Below, in pieces: positions 50,158 through 59,486 of a stretch of 64,000 nucleotides of DNA. The translations under genes and the position numbers were made by a program. The stretch covers positions 62,001 through 126,000 of the forward strand of contig NZ_JAESVA010000002.1 in the NCBI RefSeq assembly GCF_020621385.1, in the 5' to 3' direction. The DNA comes from Acidisoma cellulosilyticum (GTDB taxonomy: Bacteria > Pseudomonadota > Alphaproteobacteria > Acetobacterales > Acetobacteraceae). Numbering within the stretch: position 1 is the stretch's first letter; every line of letters starts with the position of its first letter. The notes beneath the pieces are model-generated. The model had not been told where the DNA came from. It saw only the letters and a program-made list of their open reading frames with translations, and searched no databases.

Positions 50158-50982
50158 CTACCCGATCAGCGCGCGCACCAAGTCCCAGGCCGCGCGGTCG
50201 GGCGCGAGGATGATACCGCCCGTCGTCTCGCAAGGCGTATAGGGCGTGCCGTCCAGCCGCGCGGAATAACCGCCGGCCTCCCGATGGATCAGCCAGCCGG
50301 GTGCGTGGTCCCAGGGCATCATGCGCGCGAAAACTGCCACATGGGCGAAGCCTTGCGCCAGCAGCCGGTATTCATGCGCCGCGTTGCGATAGTCCCAGCT
50401 GGTCGCGACGCGCGGCAGATTGTGCAGCAGCGTCGTCCGCTGCGGCTCCGGCATATAGCGCCAGCCGAAAGCCCCGGTCATCTGCGCCACCGGCACGCTG
50501 TCCGCGACCTTAAGGTCTGTGCGGCCGCCGGACGGTTTCTCCATCCACGCGCCCTCCCCCCGCAACGCGAGTGCGGCGTCATCGCCGATCGGGTCATGTA
50601 TGATGCTGGCGACGATCTCGCCCCGCACGATCGCGGCCGCCATGACGCCGAACAGCGGCAGGCCGGCGGCGAAATTCGCCGTGCCGTCGATCGGGTCCAG
50701 CACGAAGGCGAGATCGGCATCGCGGATCTGGGTGAGCAAAGACGGATCGGCCGCCGTCGCTTCCTCGCCCACCACCAGCGCACCGGGGAAAAGCTTGTGG
50801 ATGCGGGCCGTGATGAAACGCTCCGCCGCCTCATCCGCGTCCGTCACCAGATCCAGCGGACCGGATTTGGTGCGCACGCCGCAGCTATCGAACTGACGGA
50901 AACGGGGCAGGATTTCCTGCGCCGCCGCTTCCCGCATGACGCCCCACAGCTCCGCCAGCTGGGCGGCCGACAGGCCCCTCAT
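50158..50982 (-). CDS. Inositol monophosphatase-family phosphatase
   Basis: A 274-residue Mg2+-dependent phosphatase. Metal-binding blocks: VGEEATAADP, FVLDPIDGTANFAAGLPLFG and the C-terminal APGWLIHREAGGYSARLDG. The usual WD..AG element appears as PWDHAPGWL. Members hydrolyse inositol phosphate, histidinol phosphate or NADP-like substrates. It overlaps hflX by 4 bases and is the third gene of an hfq-hflX operon. Confidence 0.9.
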   Translation of the reverse strand: MRGLSAAQLAELWGVMREAAAQEILPRFRQFDSCGVRTKSGPLDLVTDADEAAERFITARIHKLFPGALVVGEEATAADPSLLTQIRDADLAFVLDPIDGTANFAAGLPLFGVMAAAIVRGEIVASIIHDPIGDDAALALRGEGAWMEKPSGGRTDLKVADSVPVAQMTGAFGWRYMPEPQRTTLLHNLPRVATSWDYRNAAHEYRLLAQGFAHVAVFARMMPWDHAPGWLIHREAGGYSARLDGTPYTPCETTGGIILAPDRAAWDLVRALIG

Positions 50983-52286
50983 GCCCCTACTCCAGACATC
51001 GCCTCGAATTTCGCCCGATCGGCGGGCAGCATACGAACAGTCAAGCGGATCGCCTCCTCCTGATCTTCCCGCGCCAGCACCTCCCCATGACGGTAGAGCC
51101 AGGCGAGCTTTGCCCCGTCCGAGACAGGGATATCGAAAGAGGCCACTTCCTTGGCACTCGCCAGCCGCTCGTCAATCACGACGCGCAGCAGATCCAGCCC
51201 CTCTCCACTCAAGGCAGAGATAGGCACGGCCGCGCCACCTTCCACCATCCCCGGCACAGCGCTGATGCCACCCAGAAGATCGGCTTTGTTGAGCACGTCC
51301 AGCGTGCGGCGCGGCCAATCCGCGTCCAGGCCGCCGTCGCGCACCATGGTATTCAGCACGCCCAGCACATCGGCCTTCTGCGCGGCCGTATCGGGATGGG
51401 CGATATCGCGCACATGCAGGATGATATCGGCCTCGGCGACCTCTTCCAGCGTCGCGCGGAAGGCGGCCACCAGCTCGGTCGGCAGATCGCTGATGAAACC
51501 CACGGTATCGGATAGGATCGCCGGCCGGCCCGAGGGCAGCGCGATCGTGCGCATGGTCGGGTCCAGCGTCGCGAAAAGCTGGTCCTGGGCGTGGACGGTC
51601 GCACCCGTCAGCGCGTTGAACAGCGTCGATTTACCGGCATTGGTATAGCCGATGAGAGCGACGATCGGGTAAGGCGTGCGGCGCCGCGCTTCCCGGTGCA
51701 GCCCGCGCGTGCGGCGCACCTCCTCGATCTCGCGCTTCAGCTTGGCCATGCGCACCGCGATCATGCGGCGATCCGCTTCGATCTGGGTCTCACCGGGGCC
51801 GCCGAGGAAGCCGAAGCCACCCCGCTGACGCTCCAAATGGGTCCAGGACCGCACCAGCCGGGACCGCTGATAATCCAGATGCGCCAGCTCGACCTGCAGC
51901 GCGCCTTCCTTGGTGCGCGCACGCTCACCAAAGATATCAAGGATCAGGCCGGTCCGGTCGATCACCTTGCAGCCCCAGGCCTTTTCTAGATTGCGCTGCT
52001 GCACCGGACTCAGCGCCGTATCCATGACGACGAGGTCGACCTCATGCGTCTTCAGGTCGGCATGCACCATTTCGACCTGGCCTTCGCCCAGCAGGGCGGA
52101 CGGCCGGCGGCGGCGCAGCGGCATGATGGCGGAATGCACGATGACCAGGCCGATGGACGCGGCGAGGCCCATGGCCTCGGCAAGCCGCGCCTCTGCGGAA
52201 CGGCGGCTGTCAGAGACCTCCTCCCGTTCCCAAGGCAGGATGACGGCAGCCCTTGTCGGGGCGCCGCCAGCGACCCGTTCACTCAT
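50979..52286 (-). CDS. hflX: Ribosome-splitting GTPase HflX
   Basis: A 435-residue GTPase. The N-terminal HflX domain includes [10 protein letters not shown] and [20 protein letters not shown]; a helical linker and [13 protein letters not shown] lead into the G domain (G1 [13 protein letters not shown]3 DTVGFI, G4 LNKADLL). HflX rescues stalled or stress-damaged ribosomes. The chosen ATG (52286) overlaps the hfq 3' end by 8 bases, the standard hfq-hflX arrangement. Confidence 0.95.
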   Translation of the reverse strand: MSERVAGGAPTRAAVILPWEREEVSDSRRSAEARLAEAMGLAASIGLVIVHSAIMPLRRRRPSALLGEGQVEMVHADLKTHEVDLVVMDTALSPVQQRNLEKAWGCKVIDRTGLILDIFGERARTKEGALQVELAHLDYQRSRLVRSWTHLERQRGGFGFLGGPGETQIEADRRMIAVRMAKLKREIEEVRRTRGLHREARRRTPYPIVALIGYTNAGKSTLFNALTGATVHAQDQLFATLDPTMRTIALPSGRPAILSDTVGFISDLPTELVAAFRATLEEVAEADIILHVRDIAHPDTAAQKADVLGVLNTMVRDGGLDADWPRRTLDVLNKADLLGGISAVPGMVEGGAAVPISALSGEGLDLLRVVIDERLASAKEVASFDIPVSDGAKLAWLYRHGEVLAREDQEEAIRLTVRMLPADRAKFEAMSGVGA

Positions 52287-52587
52287 ACGCGGCCGATGCG
52301 CCGCCGACCGAAAGCACGTCACGGGACGGCGTAGCGGCAGTCCCTTCAGGCTTTCCGACCGGATCGAAGAGCTGGATCGGCGCGCCCGGCATCACGGTGC
52401 TGATCGCGTGCTTGTAGACGAGCTGGGTATGCCCATCCCGCCGCAGCAGGACGGAGAAGTTGTCAAACCAGGTGATGATGCCTTGCAGCTTCACACCGTT
52501 CACCAGAAACACCGTAACCGGCGTCTTGTTCTTTCGCACATGGTTCAGGAACACGTCCTGAACATTCTGCGCTTTATCAGTGGCCAC
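52279..52587 (-). CDS. hfq: RNA chaperone Hfq
   Basis: A 102-residue Sm-like protein that pairs small RNAs with mRNAs. Sm1 ([18 protein letters not shown]), Sm2 ([10 protein letters not shown]) and the RNA-binding residues of [11 protein letters not shown] are present, followed by an acidic and Ala-rich C-terminal tail of about 30 residues that is longer than in most rhizobial forms. GTG start with an AAAGGA site. First gene of the hfq-hflX-phosphatase operon. Confidence 0.97.
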   Translation of the reverse strand: MATDKAQNVQDVFLNHVRKNKTPVTVFLVNGVKLQGIITWFDNFSVLLRRDGHTQLVYKHAISTVMPGAPIQLFDPVGKPEGTAATPSRDVLSVGGASAAYE

Positions 52588-52670
52588 CGACCTATCCTTT
52601 TTGTTGTTGCCTTAACCGCATCATTGTTCACGCCCTTATGCGTGGCAGGCGTGCTGATGCAAAAGCTGTA

Positions 52671-53447
52671 CTACACCGGGGGGTCTGGCATCCAGCTTGG
52701 GGGCCTCACCTCGCGGCTTTGTCGTCGCTCATCGACCAAAAACCGCAAAATCGCCCAATCATCAACTAGATAGCGCTTCCATAGACGTTCCGGCTCGGCG
52801 GCCAAGCGGAACAGCCATTCCGCGCCGAGCCGGCGCATAAGCCGTGGCGCGCGACATTTGCGCCCCAACCAGAAGTCGAGCCCGGCGCCGATGCAAAGCC
52901 CGATGCCGGTCGCGTCTTCCCCGGAAGCTATTGCTTGCGCAAGCATTTCCTGAACCGGCGAGCCGAGGGCGAGCAGCGTGAACCGCGCCGGATGGCTGCT
53001 CGCGAAGGCCAGGGCGGCGGCGAAAGCGTTCTGGTCCTGCAACAGGCCCATGGGCGGTGCGTGATGCGCGATATCGACGTCGGGAAGGCGATCATGCAGT
53101 GCAGCCAAGCCCTCAGAGCAGAGGCCGATGACCGTCAAGCGGTCTCCGGCGCGCAGATGCCGGTCGAGAAGGATGGCCAGAATATCGGCACCTGTCGCAA
53201 CCGCGGGCAAATGCAGGCCGAGCAGCCGGGCAGCCTGGGCAATTGCTCGCGAATCGAGGGAGCGCCAGGTCGCTTGTGCATAGAGGCTCGAAAGGATCGG
53301 CTGGCGGCGCAGACGCACGAAGTGATCGGCATTGGGCGTCACCAAATAGGCGAAAGGGGCGGAGGGCGGACGCGCCGCCATTAACGCCGCGATGGCCTCC
53401 GCTTCCATGTCGAGCAGCCTCAGCCCGAGGAGCGAGACCTCCCGCAT
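52671..53447 (-). CDS. WecB/TagA/CpsF-family glycosyltransferase
   Basis: A 258-residue glycosyltransferase of family GT26. TPNADHFVRLRR, RSLDSRAIAQAARLLG, LTVIGLCSEGLAALHDRLPD, ALGSPVQEMLAQAIA and CIGAGLDFWLGRKCRAP are the conserved blocks. It adds ManNAc/ManNAcA-like or other sugars to a lipid carrier. It lies 3 bases after the outer membrane barrel gene, in an exopolysaccharide cluster. Confidence 0.9.
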   Translation of the reverse strand: MREVSLLGLRLLDMEAEAIAALMAARPPSAPFAYLVTPNADHFVRLRRQPILSSLYAQATWRSLDSRAIAQAARLLGLHLPAVATGADILAILLDRHLRAGDRLTVIGLCSEGLAALHDRLPDVDIAHHAPPMGLLQDQNAFAAALAFASSHPARFTLLALGSPVQEMLAQAIASGEDATGIGLCIGAGLDFWLGRKCRAPRLMRRLGAEWLFRLAAEPERLWKRYLVDDWAILRFLVDERRQSREVRPPSWMPDPPV

Positions 53448-53450
53448 CGC

Positions 53451-54731
53451 TTAAAGCCCCGCGGTGATGGAGAGCAGAACGGCATCCTCGGCATAAGGGT
53501 CGGTCGTGACACCGCGATGGGTGCTGAGCGTCACATCCGCGTTGACGCGCAGCATGGCGTTGACAAGCCAAAGCAGGCCGGTGCGGCCGGTGACGATGGT
53601 CTGGTTGGGGCTATCGGCATAGGTCGCCCGCTCGATATCGCTGCCGAGATGGAGAATGAGATGGCGGTTGATTTCCTGGTCCAAGGCCAGGCCGCCGATG
53701 GTCGCAACATAGCCGCCGACCCCTTCCTGCTGCGCGTCTTCGATCTTGCGAAAGAGCGCCGCATGCCAGGTAGTCAGCGCGCTCGGCTGCCAGGTCAGCG
53801 CCATCTCGGCGAGCGGCACGGTCTGGTTGAGATAGGCCTGGCTATAGACGCGCTTGCCGAAGCCGAGTGCGACGCGCCAGCCCCAAATACCGTCGAGATC
53901 ATGCTCGACTCCGAGCAGTGCCGATCCGCCGATGAAGTCCCTTGGCGGCTGACCGAAACTCTCGTTCGGATAATGCGCGCCGGCACCGCGCAGAATGAGT
54001 TGCAGCCGGTTCGGGTCCTGAAAACCCATGATGCCGTAGGAGAGTGCCAGCCCCACCTCTCCCACCAGCCGGTCACGATAGGATTGCGGCGCCGGGATCT
54101 GGTCGATCGTCGCATTGCCGAAGGTGAAGCGCGTCAGAGCGACGCTCGGCTCAAGCGTCAGCCGCGCGGGCGGCGTCAGGGCGCTGAGCCGCAGCACATC
54201 GACATGATAGGATAGCGGCGTGTCGTATTCTGCCGCGTCCAGCCCGTTATCGTTCTCATGCAGGGCGAAATGCGCGACTGCCGCCGTCACGCGGCAATCG
54301 GCGATATCGACGGTGCCGCCGATCGCCGCCGTCCAATCCGTGGTCGACTGATCGGGCGCCTGCAGATAGCGCGCGTTGGTGGCGGAGGCGACCGCGCCCA
54401 AGGTCGTGCCGCCGTCGGTCGAGGTCAACGTGACGGAGGGCGCGGTGGTGACGATCCAGCTCGGCCGCTGGCCGGCCAGGATAGCGCTGTCATAACCGGT
54501 GCTCTCGGTCACTTCCGGGTGCAGAAGCTCGGCGCCGAGGGGAATATTCTGCCAGGCCGTATCGGTCTGGATACGCGACGTGACGGAGACGCCGGCCGCC
54601 GTATCGAAACCCGGCACGTCGCGCGGATAGGCGTTTTCAATAAGCTGCGCCTGCGCTTCATGCATCGGCAGAACCGGTCCCAGAAGAGCCAGCACGACGC
54701 GCAGAGACCCTGTCAGGCGGCTTTGGCGCAA
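53451..54731 (-). CDS. Outer membrane beta-barrel protein of the exopolysaccharide cluster
   Basis: A 426-residue exported protein (signal peptide MRQSRLTGSLRVVLALLGP to AQA-Q). Alternating hydrophobic strands with aromatic girdles, such as RYLQAPDQSTTDWTAAIG and IWGWRVALGFGKRVYSQAYL, suggest a beta barrel, and it ends with the typical barrel closing pattern VLLSITAGL. Such BBP2-type proteins occur in EPS clusters of alphaproteobacteria and may help secretion. Family assignment is by pattern. Confidence 0.75.
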   Translation of the reverse strand: MRQSRLTGSLRVVLALLGPVLPMHEAQAQLIENAYPRDVPGFDTAAGVSVTSRIQTDTAWQNIPLGAELLHPEVTESTGYDSAILAGQRPSWIVTTAPSVTLTSTDGGTTLGAVASATNARYLQAPDQSTTDWTAAIGGTVDIADCRVTAAVAHFALHENDNGLDAAEYDTPLSYHVDVLRLSALTPPARLTLEPSVALTRFTFGNATIDQIPAPQSYRDRLVGEVGLALSYGIMGFQDPNRLQLILRGAGAHYPNESFGQPPRDFIGGSALLGVEHDLDGIWGWRVALGFGKRVYSQAYLNQTVPLAEMALTWQPSALTTWHAALFRKIEDAQQEGVGGYVATIGGLALDQEINRHLILHLGSDIERATYADSPNQTIVTGRTGLLWLVNAMLRVNADVTLSTHRGVTTDPYAEDAVLLSITAGL

Positions 54732-54776
54732 GGCGATATCCGGTCAAGAAATCCTCGCCTCAATCTGGTCAATTCA

Positions 54777-54790
54777 TATCGATAACGATA
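54777..54790. promoter_or_regulatory. Palindrome in the divergent promoter region of the acyltransferase
   Basis: TATCG-ATAA-CGATA forms a 5-bp inverted repeat 10 bases before the acyltransferase ATG and 46 bases before the barrel gene, with AT-rich TACTAATATTTT next to it. A regulator site or -10 region is possible; weak evidence. Confidence 0.3.
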
Positions 54791-54800
54791 CTAATATTTT

Positions 54801-55823
54801 ATGAATGAGCGCAATTGGCGACGGCGGGATATCGATCGCGGTAAGACACTGGGCGTCTTGCTGGTGGTGCTCGGCCATCTCGTCGCGCGACAGGACCCGG
54901 TCGGCCAAGGCTGGGGATCGGCTTGGTACGAGCCGCTGCGGGCCGCGCTGTACAGTTTCCACATCCCCTTTCTGTTCTATCTCAGCGGTTACACGGCCGG
55001 CTGGTCAGGGGCTGCCAGCCTCACCGGCCGCGCGTATCGCGCCATGCTCGGCCGGCGCGCGAAGCATTGGCTGCTGCCGGCGCTGCTATTTGGTCTGGCG
55101 GTCGCCTGCGGCAAAGTGGCGCTGCACCCGCTGATGCCGGTCGATCATGCGCCCGCGTCACTTGGGGCCGGGCTGCTCGCGCTGGTTTGGCAGACTGACC
55201 AAAGCCCGGCGCAATCCGTCTGGTATCTGGTCGTTCTGTTCGGTTTCGCGGCCTTAGTGCCGGTCATGCGGCAGCTGACGGGCGCGGGCATTCTGCCGCT
55301 TCTGCTGCTGTGCCTGCCCCTGATGGCGCTGCCTTTGCCGCCGGTGCTCTATGCCGACCGCTTTCTGCTCTATCTGCCCTTCTATCTGGCGGGGCTGCTG
55401 GCGGCCGAGCAGGATCGGCCCTGGTGCCGGTTTCTGGACAAGGCGCGCTGGCCCTTGATGCTGATCTTTCTGGCGGTTCTTCCGGTCCTCATGCTGCGTG
55501 CCGCGTCCTGGCCGAGGCCGGAAACCATGCTGGGCGCTAGCCTGATCGCCTTGCCCGCGCTGCATGCGATGATCCGGCGGTTATGGCTGCCCTTGCTGCG
55601 GGCGCTGGACCGCCTCGGCCCTTATGCCTTCGCGATCTATCTGCTCAACACGGTCTTCATCGGTCTGGCCAAGGCAGCGCTGCTGCAGATTCTGCCCTGG
55701 ACTGCCGCGTCCTTTGCCGTTTACGCCCCGGTGCTGATGGCAGCCGGCGTCCTGGGACCAATCCTGGCCGCGCGGCTGTGGCGCGAGTGCAACCGCAATC
55801 CAGCGCTTCAGCGGCGGATATAG
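54801..55823 (+). CDS. Acyltransferase 3-family membrane protein
   Basis: A 340-residue membrane acyltransferase (OafA/ExoZ type) with about ten helices. RRRDIDRGKTLGVLLVVLGH carries the invariant His of the family and YSFHIPFLFYLSGY the second motif. It O-acetylates or succinylates exopolysaccharide sugars at the inner membrane. It is the only plus-strand gene among the minus-strand EPS genes, and its end overlaps the convergent Wzz/BY-kinase gene by 16 bases. Confidence 0.9.
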   Translation: MNERNWRRRDIDRGKTLGVLLVVLGHLVARQDPVGQGWGSAWYEPLRAALYSFHIPFLFYLSGYTAGWSGAASLTGRAYRAMLGRRAKHWLLPALLFGLAVACGKVALHPLMPVDHAPASLGAGLLALVWQTDQSPAQSVWYLVVLFGFAALVPVMRQLTGAGILPLLLLCLPLMALPLPPVLYADRFLLYLPFYLAGLLAAEQDRPWCRFLDKARWPLMLIFLAVLPVLMLRAASWPRPETMLGASLIALPALHAMIRRLWLPLLRALDRLGPYAFAIYLLNTVFIGLAKAALLQILPWTAASFAVYAPVLMAAGVLGPILAARLWRECNRNPALQRRI

Positions 55824-57907
55824 GCAGCGTAAGCGCGCGCGCCGATCTCGGCCTCCGGAAAGCCACGGATGGCTCGCGCATTCGGGTCCAACTGCGTCAG
55901 GACAGCGGCGATGGGCCGCGCGTTGGGCAAAGCCAGAAGCCTGCGGGCATGCGCCGCCAGACGTTGCGGCGTGCGGCGCCATTGCAGGCAGAACAGCACG
56001 GCCTCGGCCAGATCGGCGAGCGCCAGGGCATCGGCGCTCGCCTGCACCGGCGGCGCGTCGAGGATGATGAGATCGAAATCCCGTCGCCCGCTTTCCCGCG
56101 CCAGAACGCCGCGCAGGGCCGTGGGGGTGGTGTCGCCATGATCCCCCATCGGCAGGATCGCACAGCCCGAGAGCGCATCGCGCGACAAGGCGCCCGCCGT
56201 CCGATCGCCACCCCCGTCGCGCGATCCTGCGAGAACCATGCGGCTGAGATTGGGCCTGGCGCGGTCGCCGTCGATCAGCAGCACGCGCTCGCCGCCCATC
56301 GCCGCGCGCCGGGCGAAAGCGAGGGCGAAGGTCGATTTCCCCTCGCCCGGCCGGCTGGAGGTCACGGCGATGACGCGCGGATCGCCGAGCGTCAGACGCA
56401 GCCGCGCCCGCAGACTGTCCAGTTGGCGGGCCGCCAGCCCGCCATCCGCGACCAGCGCGCGCGCCACATCCCGTCGCGCCCGGCCCTTGATCAGCGGCAG
56501 GCTGCCGATGACCGGCAGAGCGAGGGCCGCCTGCACTTCCGCCTCCGTGCGGAAGGTGAGCTGGCCGGCTTCGCGCAGCCAGGCAAGGCCCAGCCCCGTC
56601 GCCAGGCCCGCCAGGACGCCTGCCGCCATCAGCAGCATGACCTTCGGTGAGGATGGGGTGAGAGGCGGCTCGGCGCGGGACAGGATGCGCGCATCGGGCG
56701 TCTGAATGGCCGCCTGCTGCGCCGTCCGATCCATCTGGGCGAGCAGCGTCTGCCGCAGCTTGCGCGTGGCATCCGCCTCCTGCTCCATCGCGGCCAGCGG
56801 TCCCTCGGCCTGTGCTTCCGCCACACCTTCGGCTTTGAGGAGGAGAAGGCTCTGGCGCAGGCTGGCAAGCCGGGCCGAGGCCGCATCGGCGTCACCCGCG
56901 ACATCCGCATGCACCGCCGCCATCTCGGACCCGGTCGCGGCCTGCAAGGTCGCCAATTGCTCCCGCAGCGCGCGGACCTGCGGATGATTGGGGCCAAGCC
57001 GCGTGCGCGCGGCATCCAGCTGCGCCTGTACCTGGGCCTGGGCCAAGCGCATGGCGACGACATTCTGCGCGACGCCGGCCGCACGGCCGCCGCTCGCGGT
57101 CTGTTTTGCGTCCGCGCCAGCCAAATCGTTCTCGGCCCGCATCAACTCCGCGCCCAGCGCCGACATCTGTTCCGTGCCGATGCGCGCCTGCACGCCCTGG
57201 GTCAGCCCGTTCGCCGCGCGGTAACGCGCAAGGGCGGCCTCCTCGGTCAGCAGCTTCGCGTTCAGCGCCGCGGCCCGCGCCTGCATCCAGGCATCGGCGG
57301 CGTTCAAAGCCCCTGTCTTGGCCGCGAGCTGATCGGCGAGATAAAGGTCCAGGATCAGGTTCACGGCAGAAGCCGCGACAGTCGGGTCGCGGGCCGTGAA
57401 GGAGACGGAAAAGACCCGCGAAGCGTCGACCGGCGAGACGCTGATCGCTTTCAGGACGGCGGCATCGACCGCATGCGGCTGCTCGGCCAAGGGGACGGTC
57501 GGGCTTGGCCGGAAGCCTGACCGGCGGCCGAGGTCCAGCGCTTGCGCCATACGATGCGCGATGGTGCCGCTGGCCAGAATCGCCGCCTGGCTCGCCACCA
57601 CGGTATCGGTCGTGGGATCGCTTTTGACGATGCTTTGCAGAACATCGGGCGTATAGCCGGCAGGGTCGTACAAAACCTTGCCGCTGGCGGTATAAAGCAC
57701 CGGCATGCGGCTGAGGGCGATGCCGGTGATGCCAGGGATCAGGACTAGCGGCAGCAGGATCGCCCAAAGCTGCCGCCCGATGACGCCCAGCACCCGGTCC
57801 AGCATGGCGCCATGGGCATCCTTGCCCGCCGCTGACGCCGCGCCGGTCTGCGCGGTCTCTCCCCAGCCGCGTCCGAGATAGAGACGCCCGTCCGCGTCGT
57901 CCAACAC
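55808..57907 (-). CDS. Wzz chain-length determinant fused to BY-kinase (ExoP-like)
   Basis: A 699-residue fusion. The N-terminal Wzz domain has a first membrane helix (LWAILLPLVLIPGITGI), a long periplasmic coiled coil with Ala/Gln-rich helices and a second helix (VMLLMAAGVLAGLATG). The C-terminal kinase has Walker A SSRPGEGKSTF, A' LLIDGDRARP and B LIILDAPP. The Tyr-rich tail needed for autophosphorylation is reduced to AYAAYIRR. GTG at 57907 follows GGGAGGG and is preferred over the ATG at 57949, which lacks a ribosome site. Controls polymer length and export. Confidence 0.9.
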   Translation of the reverse strand: MLDDADGRLYLGRGWGETAQTGAASAAGKDAHGAMLDRVLGVIGRQLWAILLPLVLIPGITGIALSRMPVLYTASGKVLYDPAGYTPDVLQSIVKSDPTTDTVVASQAAILASGTIAHRMAQALDLGRRSGFRPSPTVPLAEQPHAVDAAVLKAISVSPVDASRVFSVSFTARDPTVAASAVNLILDLYLADQLAAKTGALNAADAWMQARAAALNAKLLTEEAALARYRAANGLTQGVQARIGTEQMSALGAELMRAENDLAGADAKQTASGGRAAGVAQNVVAMRLAQAQVQAQLDAARTRLGPNHPQVRALREQLATLQAATGSEMAAVHADVAGDADAASARLASLRQSLLLLKAEGVAEAQAEGPLAAMEQEADATRKLRQTLLAQMDRTAQQAAIQTPDARILSRAEPPLTPSSPKVMLLMAAGVLAGLATGLGLAWLREAGQLTFRTEAEVQAALALPVIGSLPLIKGRARRDVARALVADGGLAARQLDSLRARLRLTLGDPRVIAVTSSRPGEGKSTFALAFARRAAMGGERVLLIDGDRARPNLSRMVLAGSRDGGGDRTAGALSRDALSGCAILPMGDHGDTTPTALRGVLARESGRRDFDLIILDAPPVQASADALALADLAEAVLFCLQWRRTPQRLAAHARRLLALPNARPIAAVLTQLDPNARAIRGFPEAEIGARAYAAYIRR

Positions 57908-58010
57908 GCAGTCCCTCCCGCTTAGCCAATAGATGCAATATCGCAACATATACCGATAAAGGAAATTTTGTTAATACATCGTTTTGAAATCCTCGATGAT
58001 GGAGAGCGGC

Positions 58011-58580
58011 ATGGCGCGCAACGGCCAGACGATACTGGCTCTTCTGGCCTTATGTCTCACCAGCGCTTGCGTGCCCGCGGGCAGTGCCCTGCCCCCTTTG
58101 CCGCCGCTGACGGAGACCGGGCGTTATCATCTTGGTCCCGGAGACCGCGTCCGCGTCATCGTCTATGGCGACAAGGAACTCTCCGACATTTTCGCGATCG
58201 GCGATGACGGTCTTATCTCTCTGCCGCTGGCGGGGGATGTATCGGCCAGCGGATTGACCGCTGACCAACTGGCGCGCAGCATTGCCGCGCAACTCGCGAA
58301 AAAGGGCATGATGCAGGACCCCTCGGTCGCGGTGGAGGTCGCGATCTATCGGCCGATCTTCATCCTGGGTGAGGTGGCAAGGCCCGGCCAATATCCGTAT
58401 GAGCCTGACATGACCGTGATCGCCGCCGTATCGCTGGCCGGCGGCTATACCTATCGCGCCGTGAAGCGCTATGAAGCCGTCGTCAGAACCAAGGGCAAGA
58501 CAACCCAGCAGGGTCTGACGAGACCGGAAGATCGCCTGGCGCCAGGCGACGTCATCACGATTTTCGATCGGGTTTACTGA
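58011..58580 (+). CDS. Wza-like polysaccharide export lipoprotein
   Basis: A 189-residue outer membrane lipoprotein (lipobox TSAC, Cys20). Poly_export domain: YHLGPGDRVRVIVYGDKELS and FAIGDDGLISLPLAGDV; one SLBB domain: FILGEVARPGQYPYEPDMTV. It is short compared with Wza (about 380 residues) but usual for alphaproteobacterial exporters. ATG at 58011 follows GGAGAGCGG; an upstream in-frame ATG at 57984 is less likely. Divergent from the Wzz/BY-kinase gene. Confidence 0.92.
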   Translation: MARNGQTILALLALCLTSACVPAGSALPPLPPLTETGRYHLGPGDRVRVIVYGDKELSDIFAIGDDGLISLPLAGDVSASGLTADQLARSIAAQLAKKGMMQDPSVAVEVAIYRPIFILGEVARPGQYPYEPDMTVIAAVSLAGGYTYRAVKRYEAVVRTKGKTTQQGLTRPEDRLAPGDVITIFDRVY

Positions 58581-59452
58581 TGCGTCTTGCCAGGGTTTTT
58601 CTGCCTCTCGCGGCCCTTCTTCTGGGTTCCACGGCGATGGCCCAGGCGGCCAGCGGCATCGACGCGGCACTCGGCCCGGTGCGCGGACCCTTGCATATCA
58701 TCGGCGCCGGCACCGGCTGTATCGTGGGCGCGCAACAGCTGCCGCATGTGGGACTTGGCTACACGGTGATCCGCGCGCCGATCAGCAGTTTCTGGGGCGC
58801 GCCGGTGACGCTGTTCGGCGTCGAGACGCTCGCTGCCGAGGCGCGGGCCGATGGCCTGCCCGAGTTGTATGTGGGTGACCTGTCCGGGCCGCGCGGCGGT
58901 CCGCTGTCGGGCGGGCATGTCGCTCATCAGCGCGGCGTCGACGTCGATATCTATCTCGATACCCAGCCGAAGCCCAACCTTCCCGCCAGCGCGCTGAACC
59001 GGCTGGCGCCGCCGCTGATCGTGCCTTACGGCGCGACCCAGGTCGATCCCGCGCAATGGTCGTCCCAGACCGTGACGCTGATCCATCTGGCGACCCAACT
59101 GCCCGGCCTCAATCGCCTGCTGGTCAATCCCGTGATCAAGCGGCAGCTTTGCGACAGCGTGACCGGGGATCGTTCCTGGCTGCACAAGGTGCGGCCATGG
59201 TGGGGGCATCGCGGCCATATGCATCTGCATTTCGCTTGCCCCGCGGGTCAGACGGATTGCGTCGATCAGGCGCCGATCCCAGCTGGCGACGGTTGCGACG
59301 CCAGCCTCGCCTGGTGGTTCAACGCTGACGGGTCCGTGCGGGTGCCGCCGCCCTCGGCGCCCGGCGCCCAACCCCCGACGCTGCCTGTCGCCTGCGACGC
59401 TATTCTGGGGCCGGGTGGCTCCGCGCTGCCGGCCGGCGCGGAAGCGGATTGA
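58580..59452 (+). CDS. mepA: Penicillin-insensitive murein endopeptidase (MepA family)
   Basis: A 290-residue exported LAS-type zinc peptidase that cuts D-Ala-mDAP cross-links. Signal peptide MRLARVFLPLAALLLGSTAMA, then metal motifs SGGHVAHQRGVDVDI and WWGHRGHMHLHFACP. A Pro-rich C-terminal segment follows. The ATG overlaps the stop of the Wza-like gene (TGATG), so the endopeptidase and exporter are translationally coupled, unusual for mepA. A terminator follows. Confidence 0.93.
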   Translation: MRLARVFLPLAALLLGSTAMAQAASGIDAALGPVRGPLHIIGAGTGCIVGAQQLPHVGLGYTVIRAPISSFWGAPVTLFGVETLAAEARADGLPELYVGDLSGPRGGPLSGGHVAHQRGVDVDIYLDTQPKPNLPASALNRLAPPLIVPYGATQVDPAQWSSQTVTLIHLATQLPGLNRLLVNPVIKRQLCDSVTGDRSWLHKVRPWWGHRGHMHLHFACPAGQTDCVDQAPIPAGDGCDASLAWWFNADGSVRVPPPSAPGAQPPTLPVACDAILGPGGSALPAGAEAD

Positions 59453-59461
59453 GACGAAGAA

Positions 59462-59485
59462 GGGCGCCTTGCGGCGCCCTTGTTT
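59462..59485 (+). terminator. Rho-independent terminator of wza-mepA
   Basis: GGGCGCC (59462-59468) and GGCGCCC (59473-59479) pair around loop TTGC, followed by TTGTTT. On the other strand CTTCTTC follows, so it may also stop the convergent desaturase-like transcript. Confidence 0.85.
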
Positions 59486-59486
59486 A

